From contig DASQEH010000006.1 of NCBI GenBank assembly GCA_035633755.1, positions 1 through 64,000 on the forward strand: 64,000 nt of DNA, given 5' to 3'. The notes below the pieces were generated by a model. That model was given only the letters and a program-made list of their open reading frames with translations. It did not search any database and had not been told where the DNA came from. Shown here in pieces: positions 14,447-23,666 of this stretch. Positions within the stretch are counted from its first letter, which is position 1; the number at the start of each line of letters is the position of its first letter. The translations under genes and the position numbers were made by a program. Source of the stretch: DASQEH01 sp035633755 (GTDB lineage Bacteria; Actinomycetota; Actinomycetes; Propionibacteriales; Nocardioidaceae).

Positions 14447-15646
14447 ATGACATGCGTGGACATCGCCACGCTCGACTACCTGCGCAGCCCCGCCGGCCGC
14501 GAGCTTCTCGTCGCCGTCACGACGGCCTATGACGACGACAACGCACTCCAGGTCTCGGCCGGCCTCAGCAACCGGTACTCGTCGGACCACGTGGCTGCAG
14601 CGATGACACAAGTGAGGCTGCGAAGGCGGGCAGGGGCGAAGTTCGGGACGGATGCCGCGGTCATGTTCTTCACCAGCGACGGGCTCGAGCAGGCCACGTC
14701 GGCGGAAGTGGCGGCGTACCGGGCGCACCGCGCAGCGGACAGCGGCTACTCGGACGTGCTCGACCTCACCTGTGGCCTCGGTGGCGACGTGATCGCCTTC
14801 CGTCGGGCCGGTCTGCACGCGGGCGCCGTGGAGCGCGATCCTCTCACCGCCGCCGTCGCCGCCGCCAATCTGCAGGAGCTCGGATTGCCCGTCCAAGTCG
14901 ACGTGGCCAGTGCGGAGCAGACGGATCGCTCCGAGGCCGGCCTCGTCTACGTCGACCCGTCCCGGCGCCGCGGCGGGACCCGAGTCTTCGCACCCGATGA
15001 GTACTCACCACCCTGGCACTTCGTGGAGTCGCTGCTGGCGGGCGAGGCGGTCGTCAAGGCGGCCCCCGGACTCGCGCACTCGAAGGTGCCTCCCGGCGTC
15101 GAAGCGGACTGGGTCAGCCTCGACGGCCAGCTGCGCGAGGCCGCGCTCTGGTCCGGACGTGCTGCGACGGTGGGTCGGCGCGCCACGCTGCTGAGCAGCA
15201 CGCAGGCACCCGCGACCCTGACCGAGGCCGACGACCCAGGTTCTGCCGACGTCCGTCCGCCCGGTCGCTACGTCTACGAGCCCGATGATGCGGTCATTCG
15301 CGCACATCTGGTGACTGCCGTGGCGGCCGAGGTGTCGGGATGGCTGCTGGACGGACGGATCGCCTACGTGTCGTCCGACGAGCGGAAACCCTCCCGGCTA
15401 GCCCGTGCGTACGAGGTGCTCGAGGTGCTGCCCTTTAAAGAGAGAAGCCTGCGAGCCGCGCTGCGATCGCGCGATGTCGGCCCGCTCACGATCAAGAAGC
15501 GCGGTGTCACGGTGACGCCCGAGACGCTGCGCCGGCGGCTGGCGCTGTCGGGGAGGACGGCGGCCACCATCATCATCTCGCGTACACCACGGGGGGCCAC
15601 CGTGCTGCTGGTCCGGCCGGTGACGGCCCCGGCCCAGCGACCATGA
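14447..15646 (+). CDS. Class I SAM-dependent methyltransferase, THUMP-like
   Basis: A 399-residue protein. Residues about 1-95 form a helical N-terminal part, followed by a Rossmann methyltransferase core with VLDLTCGLGGD at about 104-114 (SAM-binding motif I). VYVDPSRRRGG near 168-178 stands where motif IV is expected. The C-terminal 90 residues, ending in ISRTPRGATVLLV, resemble the THUMP-like end of a conserved actinobacterial family; its substrate, probably an RNA, is not established. ATG at 14447 fits the alignment of the conserved part. It diverges from groES across 217 bp with the CIRCE sites. Confidence 0.85.
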   Translation: MTCVDIATLDYLRSPAGRELLVAVTTAYDDDNALQVSAGLSNRYSSDHVAAAMTQVRLRRRAGAKFGTDAAVMFFTSDGLEQATSAEVAAYRAHRAADSGYSDVLDLTCGLGGDVIAFRRAGLHAGAVERDPLTAAVAAANLQELGLPVQVDVASAEQTDRSEAGLVYVDPSRRRGGTRVFAPDEYSPPWHFVESLLAGEAVVKAAPGLAHSKVPPGVEADWVSLDGQLREAALWSGRAATVGRRATLLSSTQAPATLTEADDPGSADVRPPGRYVYEPDDAVIRAHLVTAVAAEVSGWLLDGRIAYVSSDERKPSRLARAYEVLEVLPFKERSLRAALRSRDVGPLTIKKRGVTVTPETLRRRLALSGRTAATIIISRTPRGATVLLVRPVTAPAQRP

Positions 15647-15714
15647 CTGCGCCGACAGGCCGACAGCGGCAGCACGTTGCCGTGTCCAGCCTGCTTGACG
15701 TCCCGCGCGAGAGC

Positions 15715-17403
15715 TCAGCATCGCGGAGCCTTGACTCCAGGAACGGCAACCGGTAGGCGACCGCCCGGGTCGGCGCGTCCGGTCAGGATGTCCACCAGGG
15801 CCTCCATCGCCGGGCGGCCGGACCCGAACAGGGCGATCTTGGCGTCCGCCGTCGCATCCGCCAGGACGTAGGGGGTGTCGAGGCTCACCACGACGTCGGC
15901 GTCTCGAGCCGACGCGCCGTAACCCAGCAGCGCCACCGTGTCGCCACTGCCGACCTGCAACCCGGCTCGGCGAGCCGCCTTGGTGAATGCCCGCACCACT
16001 CGCGGGTCGCCATTCGGGCTCACGGCACGGCCGACATACGGACCTGTGCACGGCCCTTGCACGACGGTGGCCGCCGCAACCGACAGCCGGCGAGACAGCG
16101 GTCCGTGGCTACCGATGGCACGCCGAGGCGTCGGTGCCGCGCGGTCTTGGTGCATCATCAGCGCGATGACCTTGGCTGCGGCGTTCCTCAGCCGCACGCG
16201 AGGCAGCGAGCCTTGGTGGAGCGCGTCAAGGATGGCCCGGTGCGCCATGCCCGTGTCGGCCGGCATCAACAGCATGTCCACACCGGCGCGCAGCGCCGCC
16301 ACGGGTGCTTGCCGCGCTCCGTACGAGTTGGTGACGCCTGCCATGTGGAGAGAGTCCGTGACGGCCAGCCCCTCGAAGCCGAGCTCCGATGACATCAGGT
16401 CAACGACCGGCCGGGACAGGTCCGCCGGAACACCAGGGTCCACCCGCGTCAAAGAGATGTGGCCGAGCATGACCGCAGGCGCTCGTGCCTCGACAGCGGC
16501 CTGGAACGGAACGAAGTCACGCTGCCTGAGCCTGGAGAGGCCGAGTGGCTGCACGGGCAGGGTCTCGTGGCTGTCTGCAGTGAGCGATCCGTGACCGGGG
16601 AAGTGCTTGAGCACCGAGACGATGCCGCTGGACGCATAGCCGGTACTCGCGGCGGCCACCATGTCAGCAACCAAGCCGGGTCGTCCGCCCGCCGACCGGC
16701 TTCCAATGGTGGGATCTGTCGATCCAACGGTGACATCAGCGACCGGGGCGAACACCATCGTGAAGCCCGCTGCTCGCAGCTCCTGTCCGCTCGCTGCCGC
16801 GACGTCGCGGGCGAGTCTGCGCTCTGCGGCGGCCCCCTGGCTCATGAACGACGGGAACGCAGTCATCGGCGCGCCGACGCGCGCGACGATCCCGCCCTCC
16901 TGATCCACGGCGACGACCAGCGGCCAGCGCCGCCCCGAGCCCGCCGCCTGTTGGAGAGCGGCGTTCGAACGAGTGATCTGGCGAACGGACTCGACGTTCT
17001 CCCCCATCACGATCACCCCGCCCAGGTGGTACCGCGAGACGAGGTCCTCCGGGGGCGCGGTTCCGGTGTAGCGGGCGACGATCACCTGGCCGGCGAGCTC
17101 TCGGTCGGACAGCCGCGCCGCCGCCTTCCGGGCCGCCGACCATTCGGCGGCCGTCGGTCCCCAGCTCGTCGCGGCCCTGGGCGGCGAGGACGCAGTGCCA
17201 GGAGTCGAGTCCGTCGTCGCCTCGTCGCCGGGGCTGGTGGACTTCGGCGCAACGGCGGAGGAGCCGGACTTGCGCGGTGACGGCGAGCTCTCGGGCAGCG
17301 ACTGCGAGGTGCCGCTCGAGCCGTCACAGCCCGCAAGCAGTGCCACCGCCACCGCGAACGACACCACGGCATGCGCAACCCGCCCTGCCCTGTGTCCCGC
17401 CAC
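15715..17403 (-). CDS. Family 3 glycoside hydrolase lipoprotein
   Basis: A 562-residue exported GH3 enzyme, probably a beta-N-acetylhexosaminidase of the NagZ type. A lipoprotein signal ends in the lipobox LLAGC (Cys26), so it should be anchored outside the membrane. A Ser/Pro/Thr-rich linker (28-80) follows, then the GH3 barrel. The NagZ-defining KHFPGHG (266-272) with DSH (277-279) supplies the general acid/base; Asp350 in VTDSLHM is the expected nucleophile. The last 110 residues form a partial C-terminal GH3 domain. The GTG start has GAGGGGG at seven-base spacing. It likely acts on peptidoglycan-derived sugars; the exact substrate is not shown. Confidence 0.9.
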   Translation of the reverse strand: MAGHRAGRVAHAVVSFAVAVALLAGCDGSSGTSQSLPESSPSPRKSGSSAVAPKSTSPGDEATTDSTPGTASSPPRAATSWGPTAAEWSAARKAAARLSDRELAGQVIVARYTGTAPPEDLVSRYHLGGVIVMGENVESVRQITRSNAALQQAAGSGRRWPLVVAVDQEGGIVARVGAPMTAFPSFMSQGAAAERRLARDVAAASGQELRAAGFTMVFAPVADVTVGSTDPTIGSRSAGGRPGLVADMVAAASTGYASSGIVSVLKHFPGHGSLTADSHETLPVQPLGLSRLRQRDFVPFQAAVEARAPAVMLGHISLTRVDPGVPADLSRPVVDLMSSELGFEGLAVTDSLHMAGVTNSYGARQAPVAALRAGVDMLLMPADTGMAHRAILDALHQGSLPRVRLRNAAAKVIALMMHQDRAAPTPRRAIGSHGPLSRRLSVAAATVVQGPCTGPYVGRAVSPNGDPRVVRAFTKAARRAGLQVGSGDTVALLGYGASARDADVVVSLDTPYVLADATADAKIALFGSGRPAMEALVDILTGRADPGGRLPVAVPGVKAPRC

Positions 17404-17505
17404 GACTGACCCCCTCGTCGAATGCCACCGCCCAGCCGATGCGCGGTGTCCCTCTGCGGGAAAACCCCTGGTTGCGGTACGTCCACCGAGGTTAACGTCT
17501 GCGGC

Positions 17506-18375
17506 ATGCCTTCTCGCCGCGATCGCCTATCCCGCGCGGACGCGGCCCTCGTCGTCGACTGCCTGCGCTCGTGGCAACCAGAGGGTTGTTACGCCGCGGT
17601 CCTCCACGCCGGTGATGTGGGGTGGCAGCTACGGCTGGACGACGACGTGGTCGAGTCGTCGCTGATCTTGGTCCGAGACGGCGCGGATCCCGTCGCGGTG
17701 GCCATCGTCGACGGGCCGAGCTTGCTCAGGCCCGCCATCCGACCAGACCGAGTGCACGACCTGGCGATTGCGGACGTCCTCGCGGAGATCGCCGATGCGG
17801 CTCCTCGCACCGAAGAAGCCTGGTGCGAAGCCCCGTCCGGTTCCGCGCTGCGCTCCCTGCTCTCGGCTCGCGGATGGCGCCTCGACCCGGACCCGTGGGC
17901 GGTGCTCTACAAGCCATTGTCCGCGGTGGACGGCGAGTACGCCGACCCGCTCACCGGACCTCTCCGCCATGACAAGGACATCGCTGACCGGGTGGAGGTG
18001 CAACGCTCGGCCTTCACCGGCTCGACGTTCACCGTGCCGCGGTGGCGCCAGATGGCGAGCGGGCCGGGGTACGACCCTTCGCTCGACCTGCTGAGGCGAG
18101 ACGCGGTGGGGGTGCCGGTGGCCGCCGCGACGGGCTGGTCGGCCGGTACGGGCAAGTCCGGCATCCTGGAGCCGGTCGGTGTTCAGCGCGACGTGGCCGG
18201 ACGCGGGCACGGCAAGGCGGTCTCGATGGCGGTCATCGCTGCGCTTGCCCGGGCCGGGGCCAGCGGTGTCACGGTGCACACGCCGGTGTCGAACCCCGCC
18301 GCGATCCGTACCTACGAGGGGTGCGGGCTACGGCAGGTCGAGACGACCCAGGCAATGTACCGCCCGGCTGGCTGA
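17506..18375 (+). CDS. GNAT-family N-acetyltransferase
   Basis: A 289-residue protein with a C-terminal GNAT fold. Acetyl-CoA motif A is visible as VQRDVAGRGHGKAVSMAV (about 225-242), and the final strand/helix is NPAAIRTYEGCGL. The first 150 residues are a poorly conserved N-terminal domain, perhaps a degenerate second GNAT module. The ATG at 17506 begins MPSRRDRLSRADAA; no good Shine-Dalgarno precedes it. The substrate is unknown. It diverges from the GH3 gene and converges on tsaD. Confidence 0.8.
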   Translation: MPSRRDRLSRADAALVVDCLRSWQPEGCYAAVLHAGDVGWQLRLDDDVVESSLILVRDGADPVAVAIVDGPSLLRPAIRPDRVHDLAIADVLAEIADAAPRTEEAWCEAPSGSALRSLLSARGWRLDPDPWAVLYKPLSAVDGEYADPLTGPLRHDKDIADRVEVQRSAFTGSTFTVPRWRQMASGPGYDPSLDLLRRDAVGVPVAAATGWSAGTGKSGILEPVGVQRDVAGRGHGKAVSMAVIAALARAGASGVTVHTPVSNPAAIRTYEGCGLRQVETTQAMYRPAG

Positions 18376-18410
18376 CCGTTACTGCGTCGTCGCCAAGGGC
18401 TGGAGTAGCA

Positions 18411-19457
18411 CTAGGCGGTGATGCTGGTCACGGGCATGGACGAGTCGGCAGAGATGTCGAGGGTCGACGGGGGCCGACCGCGGCGGACCAGCTCCGAGCC
18501 CAGCGCGGCGACCATCGCCCCGTTGTCGGTACACAGCCGCGGACGCGGCACCCGGACGCTGATGCCGTACTCCGCGGCGCGCCGCTCGGCCAGCGCCCGC
18601 AGCCGGGAGTTGGCCGCTACGCCGCCGCCGATCACCAGATGCTCGCTTCCGGTCGCCCGGCAGGCTGCGACGGCCTTGCGGGTCAAGACGTCGCAGACGG
18701 CTTCCTGGAACGAGGCGGCGACGTCGGCAACAGGAACCGGCTCGCCGGAGCGCTCCCGCGCCTCGACCCAGCGAGCCACGGCCGTCTTCAGCCCGCTGAA
18801 CGAGAAGTCAAACCGGTGCCGCTCGAGGTCGCGACCCGACGACAGGCCGCGAGGGAAGTCGATGGTGACGTGGCCTCGCTCGCCGGCCACAGCGTCGATG
18901 TGAGGCCCACCGGGGAAGGGCAGGCCGAGCAGCCGCGCAACCTTGTCGAAGGCCTCCCCAGCGGCATCGTCGATGGTCGCGCCGAGAGGCTCCACACCGG
19001 CTGTCACGTCGTGCACGTGCAGCAGGCTCGAGTGACCACCGCTCACGAGCAGGGCCACACAGGAGTCGGGCAACGGCCCGTGCTGGAGCTGGTCGACGGC
19101 CACGTGCGCCGCGAGATGGTTGACGCCGTACAGGTCGACGTCCAAGGTCAGCGCCAGCGCCTTGGCCGCGGCCAGGCCGACGAGCAGCGCGCCGGCGAGC
19201 CCGGGTCCCGACGTCACCGCGATGACGTCGACATCGGTGAGCCGGACGCCGGCCTCGTGACAGGCCCTCTCGACGGTGGGACGCATCGCCTCAAGGTGCG
19301 CGCGGCTTGCGACTTCGGGCACCACACCGCCGAAGCGGGCATGCTCGTCGACGCTGGATGCGATCGCGTCGGCGAGCAACGAGTTGCCGCGTACCAGACC
19401 GACGCCGGTCTCGTCGCAGGACGTCTCGATACCGAGAACCAGAGGTAGGTCCCTCAT
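18411..19457 (-). CDS. tsaD: tRNA threonylcarbamoyladenosine transferase TsaD
   Basis: Transfers the threonylcarbamoyl group to adenosine 37 of ANN-decoding tRNAs (t6A), together with TsaB and TsaE. The 348-residue protein starts with MRDLPLVLGIETSCDET. It shows the metal-binding HLAAH (the NHLAAHV segment), SGGHSSLL, GEAFDKVARLLGLPFPGGP and the GGGVAANSRLR nucleotide site. The start at 19457 overlaps the rimI stop by four bases (ATGA); the open frame extends further upstream but into rimI. It is the last gene of the alr-tsaE-tsaB-rimI-tsaD run. Confidence 0.97.
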   Translation of the reverse strand: MRDLPLVLGIETSCDETGVGLVRGNSLLADAIASSVDEHARFGGVVPEVASRAHLEAMRPTVERACHEAGVRLTDVDVIAVTSGPGLAGALLVGLAAAKALALTLDVDLYGVNHLAAHVAVDQLQHGPLPDSCVALLVSGGHSSLLHVHDVTAGVEPLGATIDDAAGEAFDKVARLLGLPFPGGPHIDAVAGERGHVTIDFPRGLSSGRDLERHRFDFSFSGLKTAVARWVEARERSGEPVPVADVAASFQEAVCDVLTRKAVAACRATGSEHLVIGGGVAANSRLRALAERRAAEYGISVRVPRPRLCTDNGAMVAALGSELVRRGRPPSTLDISADSSMPVTSITA

Positions 19458-19900
19458 GTCGTCAGCTCCAATGCCATCACGACAGCATCCATGCCACTGG
19501 AGTAGTACTGCGGTCGCCGGGAGATCTCCACGAAACCAGCCACGCTGTAGAACGCGAGAGCCGCTTCGTTGTCGGCCGCGACCTCGATCAAACACCGCTG
19601 GCAGGCCAGGCTCCGCGCCCGCTCGACGAGGTCGCGCAGCATCGTGGTTGCGATCCCGTGGCGTCGAGCGTCCGGGGCCACGGCCAGCCGCCGAAGGTCG
19701 CTGATGTCACCGGCTCGCGACTGCACGCCATACCCGATCACCTCGTCCCCCGACACCGCGACCACGATGTCGCGGGAGTGGAGGTCCGCGAACTCCGACT
19801 GGACAGAGCTCGCGGACCAGGCGTCGGAGCCGAAGACGGCCCTCTCCATCTCGACCACAGCCTCGACATCCTCGTGGGTCGCCGCGCGGATCCGTGTCAC
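19454..19900 (-). CDS. rimI: Ribosomal protein alanine acetyltransferase RimI
   Basis: A 148-residue GNAT enzyme of the RimI type, which acetylates N-terminal alanine (classically of S18). The acetyl-CoA site is RRLAVAPDARRHGIATTML, followed by IEVAADNEAALAFYSVAGF, the RimI variant of the NxxAxxxYxxxGF motif. It starts with GTG and overlaps tsaB by four bases. Its placement between tsaB and tsaD is the common bacterial order. Confidence 0.94.
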   Translation of the reverse strand: MTRIRAATHEDVEAVVEMERAVFGSDAWSASSVQSEFADLHSRDIVVAVSGDEVIGYGVQSRAGDISDLRRLAVAPDARRHGIATTMLRDLVERARSLACQRCLIEVAADNEAALAFYSVAGFVEISRRPQYYSSGMDAVVMALELTT

Positions 19901-20526
19901 CGTACCCGCTTGCGTTCGGTTGGCTTCGACACGTCCGGCCGACGCAGGTACAGCGGCTCGGCAGGCAGTACAGCAGAGCCGCCGGCCACGGCCAGGCGCG
20001 CGAGGTCGGCCGCATTCGGGTACTCCGGCGGGCTTGCCGACGGGAAGGAGTCCGCGTACAGCACCGCGCCGATGCCGGCGACGCGGCCGCTGAACGCGAC
20101 GACGTCCGGCTTGTCGACGGCAGGCTCGCTCAGGCGGCTCCCGGCGGAGTCATACTCGGCCCAGTACACCTCCTTGCGGCGGGCGTCCGTCGCGACGAGG
20201 AATCCGTCCTCGTCACGAGTCACCGCGGCCGCCACCACATCGAGGGTGCAGACGCCGAGCAGGGGCACGTCGAGGGCGAACGCCATCATCCGTGCGGTGA
20301 CGAGGCCGACGCGAAGCCCCGTGAACGGGCCGGGCCCCACACCGACGGCGATCCTCGTCAGGTCACGGGAACGAGCCGAGGCAGCCGACAAGACGTGCGC
20401 GATGCCGGGAGCAAGCAGCTCACCGTGACGCAGCGGGTCCACGACGGTCGACTCCGCAATCACGGCGGAGCCGTCGTGGAGGGCGACGGTGACAGCGGAC
20501 GTGGCGGTGTCGAAGGCCAACAGCAT
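19897..20526 (-). CDS. tsaB: t6A biosynthesis dimerisation protein TsaB
   Basis: A 209-residue ASKHA-fold, TsaD-like protein without the metal-binding histidines. It is the scaffold that pairs with TsaD. Seen here: LLAFDTATSAVTVAL at the N terminus, IAVGVGPGPFTGLRVGL near 60-78 and LLGVCTLDVVA. It lies 12 bp after the GNAT-TsaE gene and overlaps rimI by four bases. Confidence 0.95.
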   Translation of the reverse strand: MLLAFDTATSAVTVALHDGSAVIAESTVVDPLRHGELLAPGIAHVLSAASARSRDLTRIAVGVGPGPFTGLRVGLVTARMMAFALDVPLLGVCTLDVVAAAVTRDEDGFLVATDARRKEVYWAEYDSAGSRLSEPAVDKPDVVAFSGRVAGIGAVLYADSFPSASPPEYPNAADLARLAVAGGSAVLPAEPLYLRRPDVSKPTERKRVR

Positions 20527-20538
20527 GGGACGTCCAGC

Positions 20539-21495
20539 CTAAGCGCCGCGCGGGGCTTGTCCGGCCAGCGTGCTGCGCACTCGTGAGCCGACCCAGCGGG
20601 CGCCGACGGGGGTCACGCCGATCGCGCGCACCTCGTCCGCGTCGAGATCGGGAGCGGCCGTGCCGGGGCGCCGCTCCAGATGCACGTGGAGCCGGTTCGG
20701 CGACAGGGCCTCCGCGAGCCCTTCGCCCCACTCGACCACGGTGACCGAGTCCTCGACGGAGGCATCCAGATCCATATCGTCGAGTTCTGCGCCGTCACCG
20801 AGACGATAGGCATCGACGTGAACCAGCGGCGGTCCGCCGACTCGCGACGGGTGGATGCGGGAGATCACGAACGTCGGTGAGGTGACGTCGCCCCGAACCT
20901 GCAGGCCGGCCCCGATCCCGCGGGTGAGCATCGTCTTTCCCGCCCCGAGGTCCCCGGTGAGGATCACGACATCGCCTCGCCGCACGAGCGTGGCGATCCG
21001 AGAGCCGAGGTCGTACGTCGCTTCCGGCGTGGCGGCCCGCACCTGCACGGGGAGCGCCCGTCCCATCGTCACGCTGGTCCCGTCCCGCGCGACCTCGCAG
21101 TACCCGCGGTTGAACCAGAACGTCATTGTCGCCGGCAGCTCGGCACGGGCCAGCAGGGACACGTCGTCGTACTGTCGCGCGGCGGCAGCTCGTTCACCGG
21201 CCTCCACCAGCGCGGACGCGACCCCGCGGCTCTGCTGACCCGGTACGACGCTCACCCGCCGGAAGCCGAGCGCCGCGCCGAGGTCGGCGAACAGCATCGC
21301 CCCAGCCGCCGCACCATCGGCGAAGCAGACCAGCCCCCCTACGTCGCCCAGGATCTCGCGCACCGACTCGGTCGTCTCCTCCAGGGCGTTGCTGGGCGGG
21401 TCGAGTGGCGGACGCGCCGCGAAGGCGGCGTGGATGACGGCTCGGACGGAATCGGCGTCAGCCGGTCCGGCCTCGCGGACGTGGAGGTCACTCAC
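20539..21495 (-). CDS. tsaE: GNAT domain fused to TsaE ATPase
   Basis: A 318-residue fusion. Residues about 5-148 form a GNAT acetyltransferase module (RRVSVVPGQQSRGVASALVEAG as the acetyl-CoA site; FWFNRGYCEV as the closing motif). Residues about 150-318 form TsaE, the P-loop ATPase needed for t6A formation, with Walker A GDLGAGKT (181-188), TSPTF and HVDAYRLGDGAELDDMDLD. The GTG start at 21495 overlaps the hydrolase stop (GTGA); the frame is open further upstream but antisense-like there. What the GNAT half acetylates is unknown; linkage to rimI next door makes a protein substrate conceivable. Confidence 0.92.
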   Translation of the reverse strand: MSDLHVREAGPADADSVRAVIHAAFAARPPLDPPSNALEETTESVREILGDVGGLVCFADGAAAGAMLFADLGAALGFRRVSVVPGQQSRGVASALVEAGERAAAARQYDDVSLLARAELPATMTFWFNRGYCEVARDGTSVTMGRALPVQVRAATPEATYDLGSRIATLVRRGDVVILTGDLGAGKTMLTRGIGAGLQVRGDVTSPTFVISRIHPSRVGGPPLVHVDAYRLGDGAELDDMDLDASVEDSVTVVEWGEGLAEALSPNRLHVHLERRPGTAAPDLDADEVRAIGVTPVGARWVGSRVRSTLAGQAPRGA

Positions 21496-22445
21496 GCGTC
21501 CACCTCGACCCGTGAGAGCAAGGCGACGATCGCAGCGGTCACCTCTGCGGGTCGTTCGAGTATCACCATGTGGCCGGCTCCGGCGATCTCGGCGAGCTCG
21601 ACCGAGGGCTCGCTTGCGATGATCTGCCGGCTGCTGTCCATCGGGGTGATGGCGTCGAGGCTGCCGCAGACCACGACCGTGGGCACCTGCTTCAGCACGT
21701 GCAACGTCGAGGTCTTGTCGTGGACCTCGACGCCGGGGAAGAAGTCCGCCACCACGTGAAACGGTGTTCCGGCCAGCATCACGTCGGTGAAGTCGACGAT
21801 CTCGTCGTCGACGGGACCACCGAACGCCAACCGCCGCGTCAGCTTGAGAGCGATCCCTGAGCTGGCGCGTCGACCGGTGTCCACGAGCCGCGGCGCCTTG
21901 GCCAGTGTCGCGATGAGGGCTGGCGTCAGGCGCTGGAGGAAGCGCCCGGGAAGACCGGGCAGTCCAAGCGCCTCGGCGTCGAGACCGCCTGCCGTGGTCG
22001 AGATCAACGCGACACCTCGGACCCGTGCCCCGAACTCCTCCGGTCGGTGCTCGGCGAGCGCCATGATCGCCATCGCCCCCATGGAGTGACCGATCACGAC
22101 GACCGGTCCGGGGCCGGTGACCTGATCGAGGACATCCGCCAGGTCCCGCCCCAGCTGCTCGATCGTGCAGTGCTCCGACGACGACCTGCCGGACCGACCA
22201 TGGGACCGCTGGTCGTAGGTCACCAAGCGGTGCGTCGCCCGCAACGCCAGCCGCTGGAAGTGCCAGCAATCCAAGTTCAGGGCGTACCCGTGGACGAGGA
22301 CGACGGTGAGCCGGCTCGTCGCCTCCCGGGTCGGCTTCGCGGGTTCGTCGACCTCGACGTGCAGCTTCACGCCGTCGTCCGTCACCACCTCGCGAGCCAA
22401 GCCACGAACCGACCCGAGGGGTTGAGCAGGTGACGGCCGGTTCAC
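21492..22445 (-). CDS. Alpha/beta-fold hydrolase
   Basis: A 317-residue serine hydrolase. Oxyanion segment VLVHGYALN (near 49-57), YDQRSHGRSG, and nucleophile Ser121 in GHSMG. The acid is probably the Asp of VVVCGSLDAITP, and the catalytic His that of GAGHMVILERP. No signal peptide. GTG overlaps the alr stop by four bases, and its own end overlaps tsaE, so it is translated within the cell-wall/t6A operon. Substrate unknown; hydrolases at this position between alr and tsaE are common in actinobacteria. Confidence 0.9.
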   Translation of the reverse strand: MNRPSPAQPLGSVRGLAREVVTDDGVKLHVEVDEPAKPTREATSRLTVVLVHGYALNLDCWHFQRLALRATHRLVTYDQRSHGRSGRSSSEHCTIEQLGRDLADVLDQVTGPGPVVVIGHSMGAMAIMALAEHRPEEFGARVRGVALISTTAGGLDAEALGLPGLPGRFLQRLTPALIATLAKAPRLVDTGRRASSGIALKLTRRLAFGGPVDDEIVDFTDVMLAGTPFHVVADFFPGVEVHDKTSTLHVLKQVPTVVVCGSLDAITPMDSSRQIIASEPSVELAEIAGAGHMVILERPAEVTAAIVALLSRVEVDA

Positions 22446-23659
22446 GCGTCGCCTCCGACGTACCGGCGAGGCACCCGTGACCCGATGCGCGTGACGATCT
22501 CGTACCCGATGGTGTCCGCGGCCACCGCCCAGTCGTGCACGGTCGGCTCGCCCCGACGCCCATCGCCGAAGAGCACGACCGGGTCACCGGGCGCTGCTTT
22601 CGCGTCGCCGATGTCGACGACGAACTGGTCCATGCAGACCCGACCGGCGATGGTGTGCCTGTTGCCGGCGACCAGCACCGGGCCCCTGCTGGAGGCGTGC
22701 CGCGGGACGCCGTCGCCGTACCCCAAGGGGACCAGCGCCAGCGTCGTCTCGGAGCCCGTCACATAGGTGTGGCCGTAGGAGACCCCCTGACCGGCGGGGA
22801 CACGCTTCACCATCGCCACGCTCGCCCGCAAAGTCATCGCCGCCGACAGGGCGACCGAGCTCGAGCCGTCCGCCATGGGCGACACCCCGTAGATCGCGAT
22901 ACCGGGTCGCACCATCGTGAACCACGTGTCCGGCAGGTTCAGCACTCCACCCGAGTTCGCCAGATGGATGTGCGGCGGCTCGAGACCCCCGTCGCGCGCC
23001 ACCGCGATCGCGGCCTCGAAGCGCCGCAGCTGAGCCGCGACCGAGGGGTGGTCGGGCTCGTCCGAGCACGCCAGGTGCGACCACACACCGGTCACCTCGA
23101 CCCGGTTCGTGTCCTGTAGATGCGCGGCGGCTGCGACCAGGTCCTGCCATTGCGACGGCGACGCCCCGCCGCGGCCGAGTCCTGAGTCCACCTTCAGCTG
23201 AACGCACGCGCGACGGCCCAGGCGACGCGCCGCAGCACCGATCTCGTCGAGCTGGTCCACCGTGTACGCAGAGATCTCGACGGACGCTGCGATGGCATCG
23301 CAGTACCGCTCCCCCGGCACCGCCAACCAGGACAGGATCGGGCCGGTATCCCCTGCGGCGCGAAGCTGGAGCGCCTCGTCGAGCAGTGCCACCCCGAGCC
23401 AGCCGGCTCCACCGCGTCGAGCCGCGCGAGCCGCGGGCACCATCCCATGGCCGTAGCCGTCGGCCTTGACGACGGCCATCACCGCTCGATCGTCGACATG
23501 TCGACGCAAGGCAGCGACGTTGGCGCTGATGGCGTCGAGGTCCACGACCGCCTCGGCACGCAAGGGAGGGTGCCCGGACCGACGCAGGTCGAGTACGGGA
23601 CCCGGCCCTTTCGGGGCGGGGTCACCGGCGGGCACTGAGGCCAGCGGCTCCTCAGCCAC
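22442..23659 (-). CDS. alr: Alanine racemase
   Basis: PLP enzyme that interconverts L- and D-alanine, supplying D-Ala for peptidoglycan. The 405-residue protein carries Lys65 in VVKADGYGHG (the PLP Schiff base), LKVDSGLGRGG, HLANSGGVL, RPGIAIYG and the catalytic Tyr295 in VSYGHTY. An N-terminal extension of about 30 residues, rich in Pro and Ala, precedes the usual start of the fold. The start used is GTG at 23659, but without a strong Shine-Dalgarno a later start cannot be excluded. It sits seven bases after nnr. Confidence 0.97.
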   Translation of the reverse strand: MAEEPLASVPAGDPAPKGPGPVLDLRRSGHPPLRAEAVVDLDAISANVAALRRHVDDRAVMAVVKADGYGHGMVPAARAARRGGAGWLGVALLDEALQLRAAGDTGPILSWLAVPGERYCDAIAASVEISAYTVDQLDEIGAAARRLGRRACVQLKVDSGLGRGGASPSQWQDLVAAAAHLQDTNRVEVTGVWSHLACSDEPDHPSVAAQLRRFEAAIAVARDGGLEPPHIHLANSGGVLNLPDTWFTMVRPGIAIYGVSPMADGSSSVALSAAMTLRASVAMVKRVPAGQGVSYGHTYVTGSETTLALVPLGYGDGVPRHASSRGPVLVAGNRHTIAGRVCMDQFVVDIGDAKAAPGDPVVLFGDGRRGEPTVHDWAVAADTIGYEIVTRIGSRVPRRYVGGDA

Positions 23660-23666
23660 GAAGTGA

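Noticed and set aside
21496..22587. Upstream in-frame extension of the GNAT-TsaE gene
   Set aside because: The extra residues are an out-of-frame reading of the alpha/beta hydrolase, rich in Arg and Gly and without domains; GTG 21495 overlapping the hydrolase stop is the natural start.
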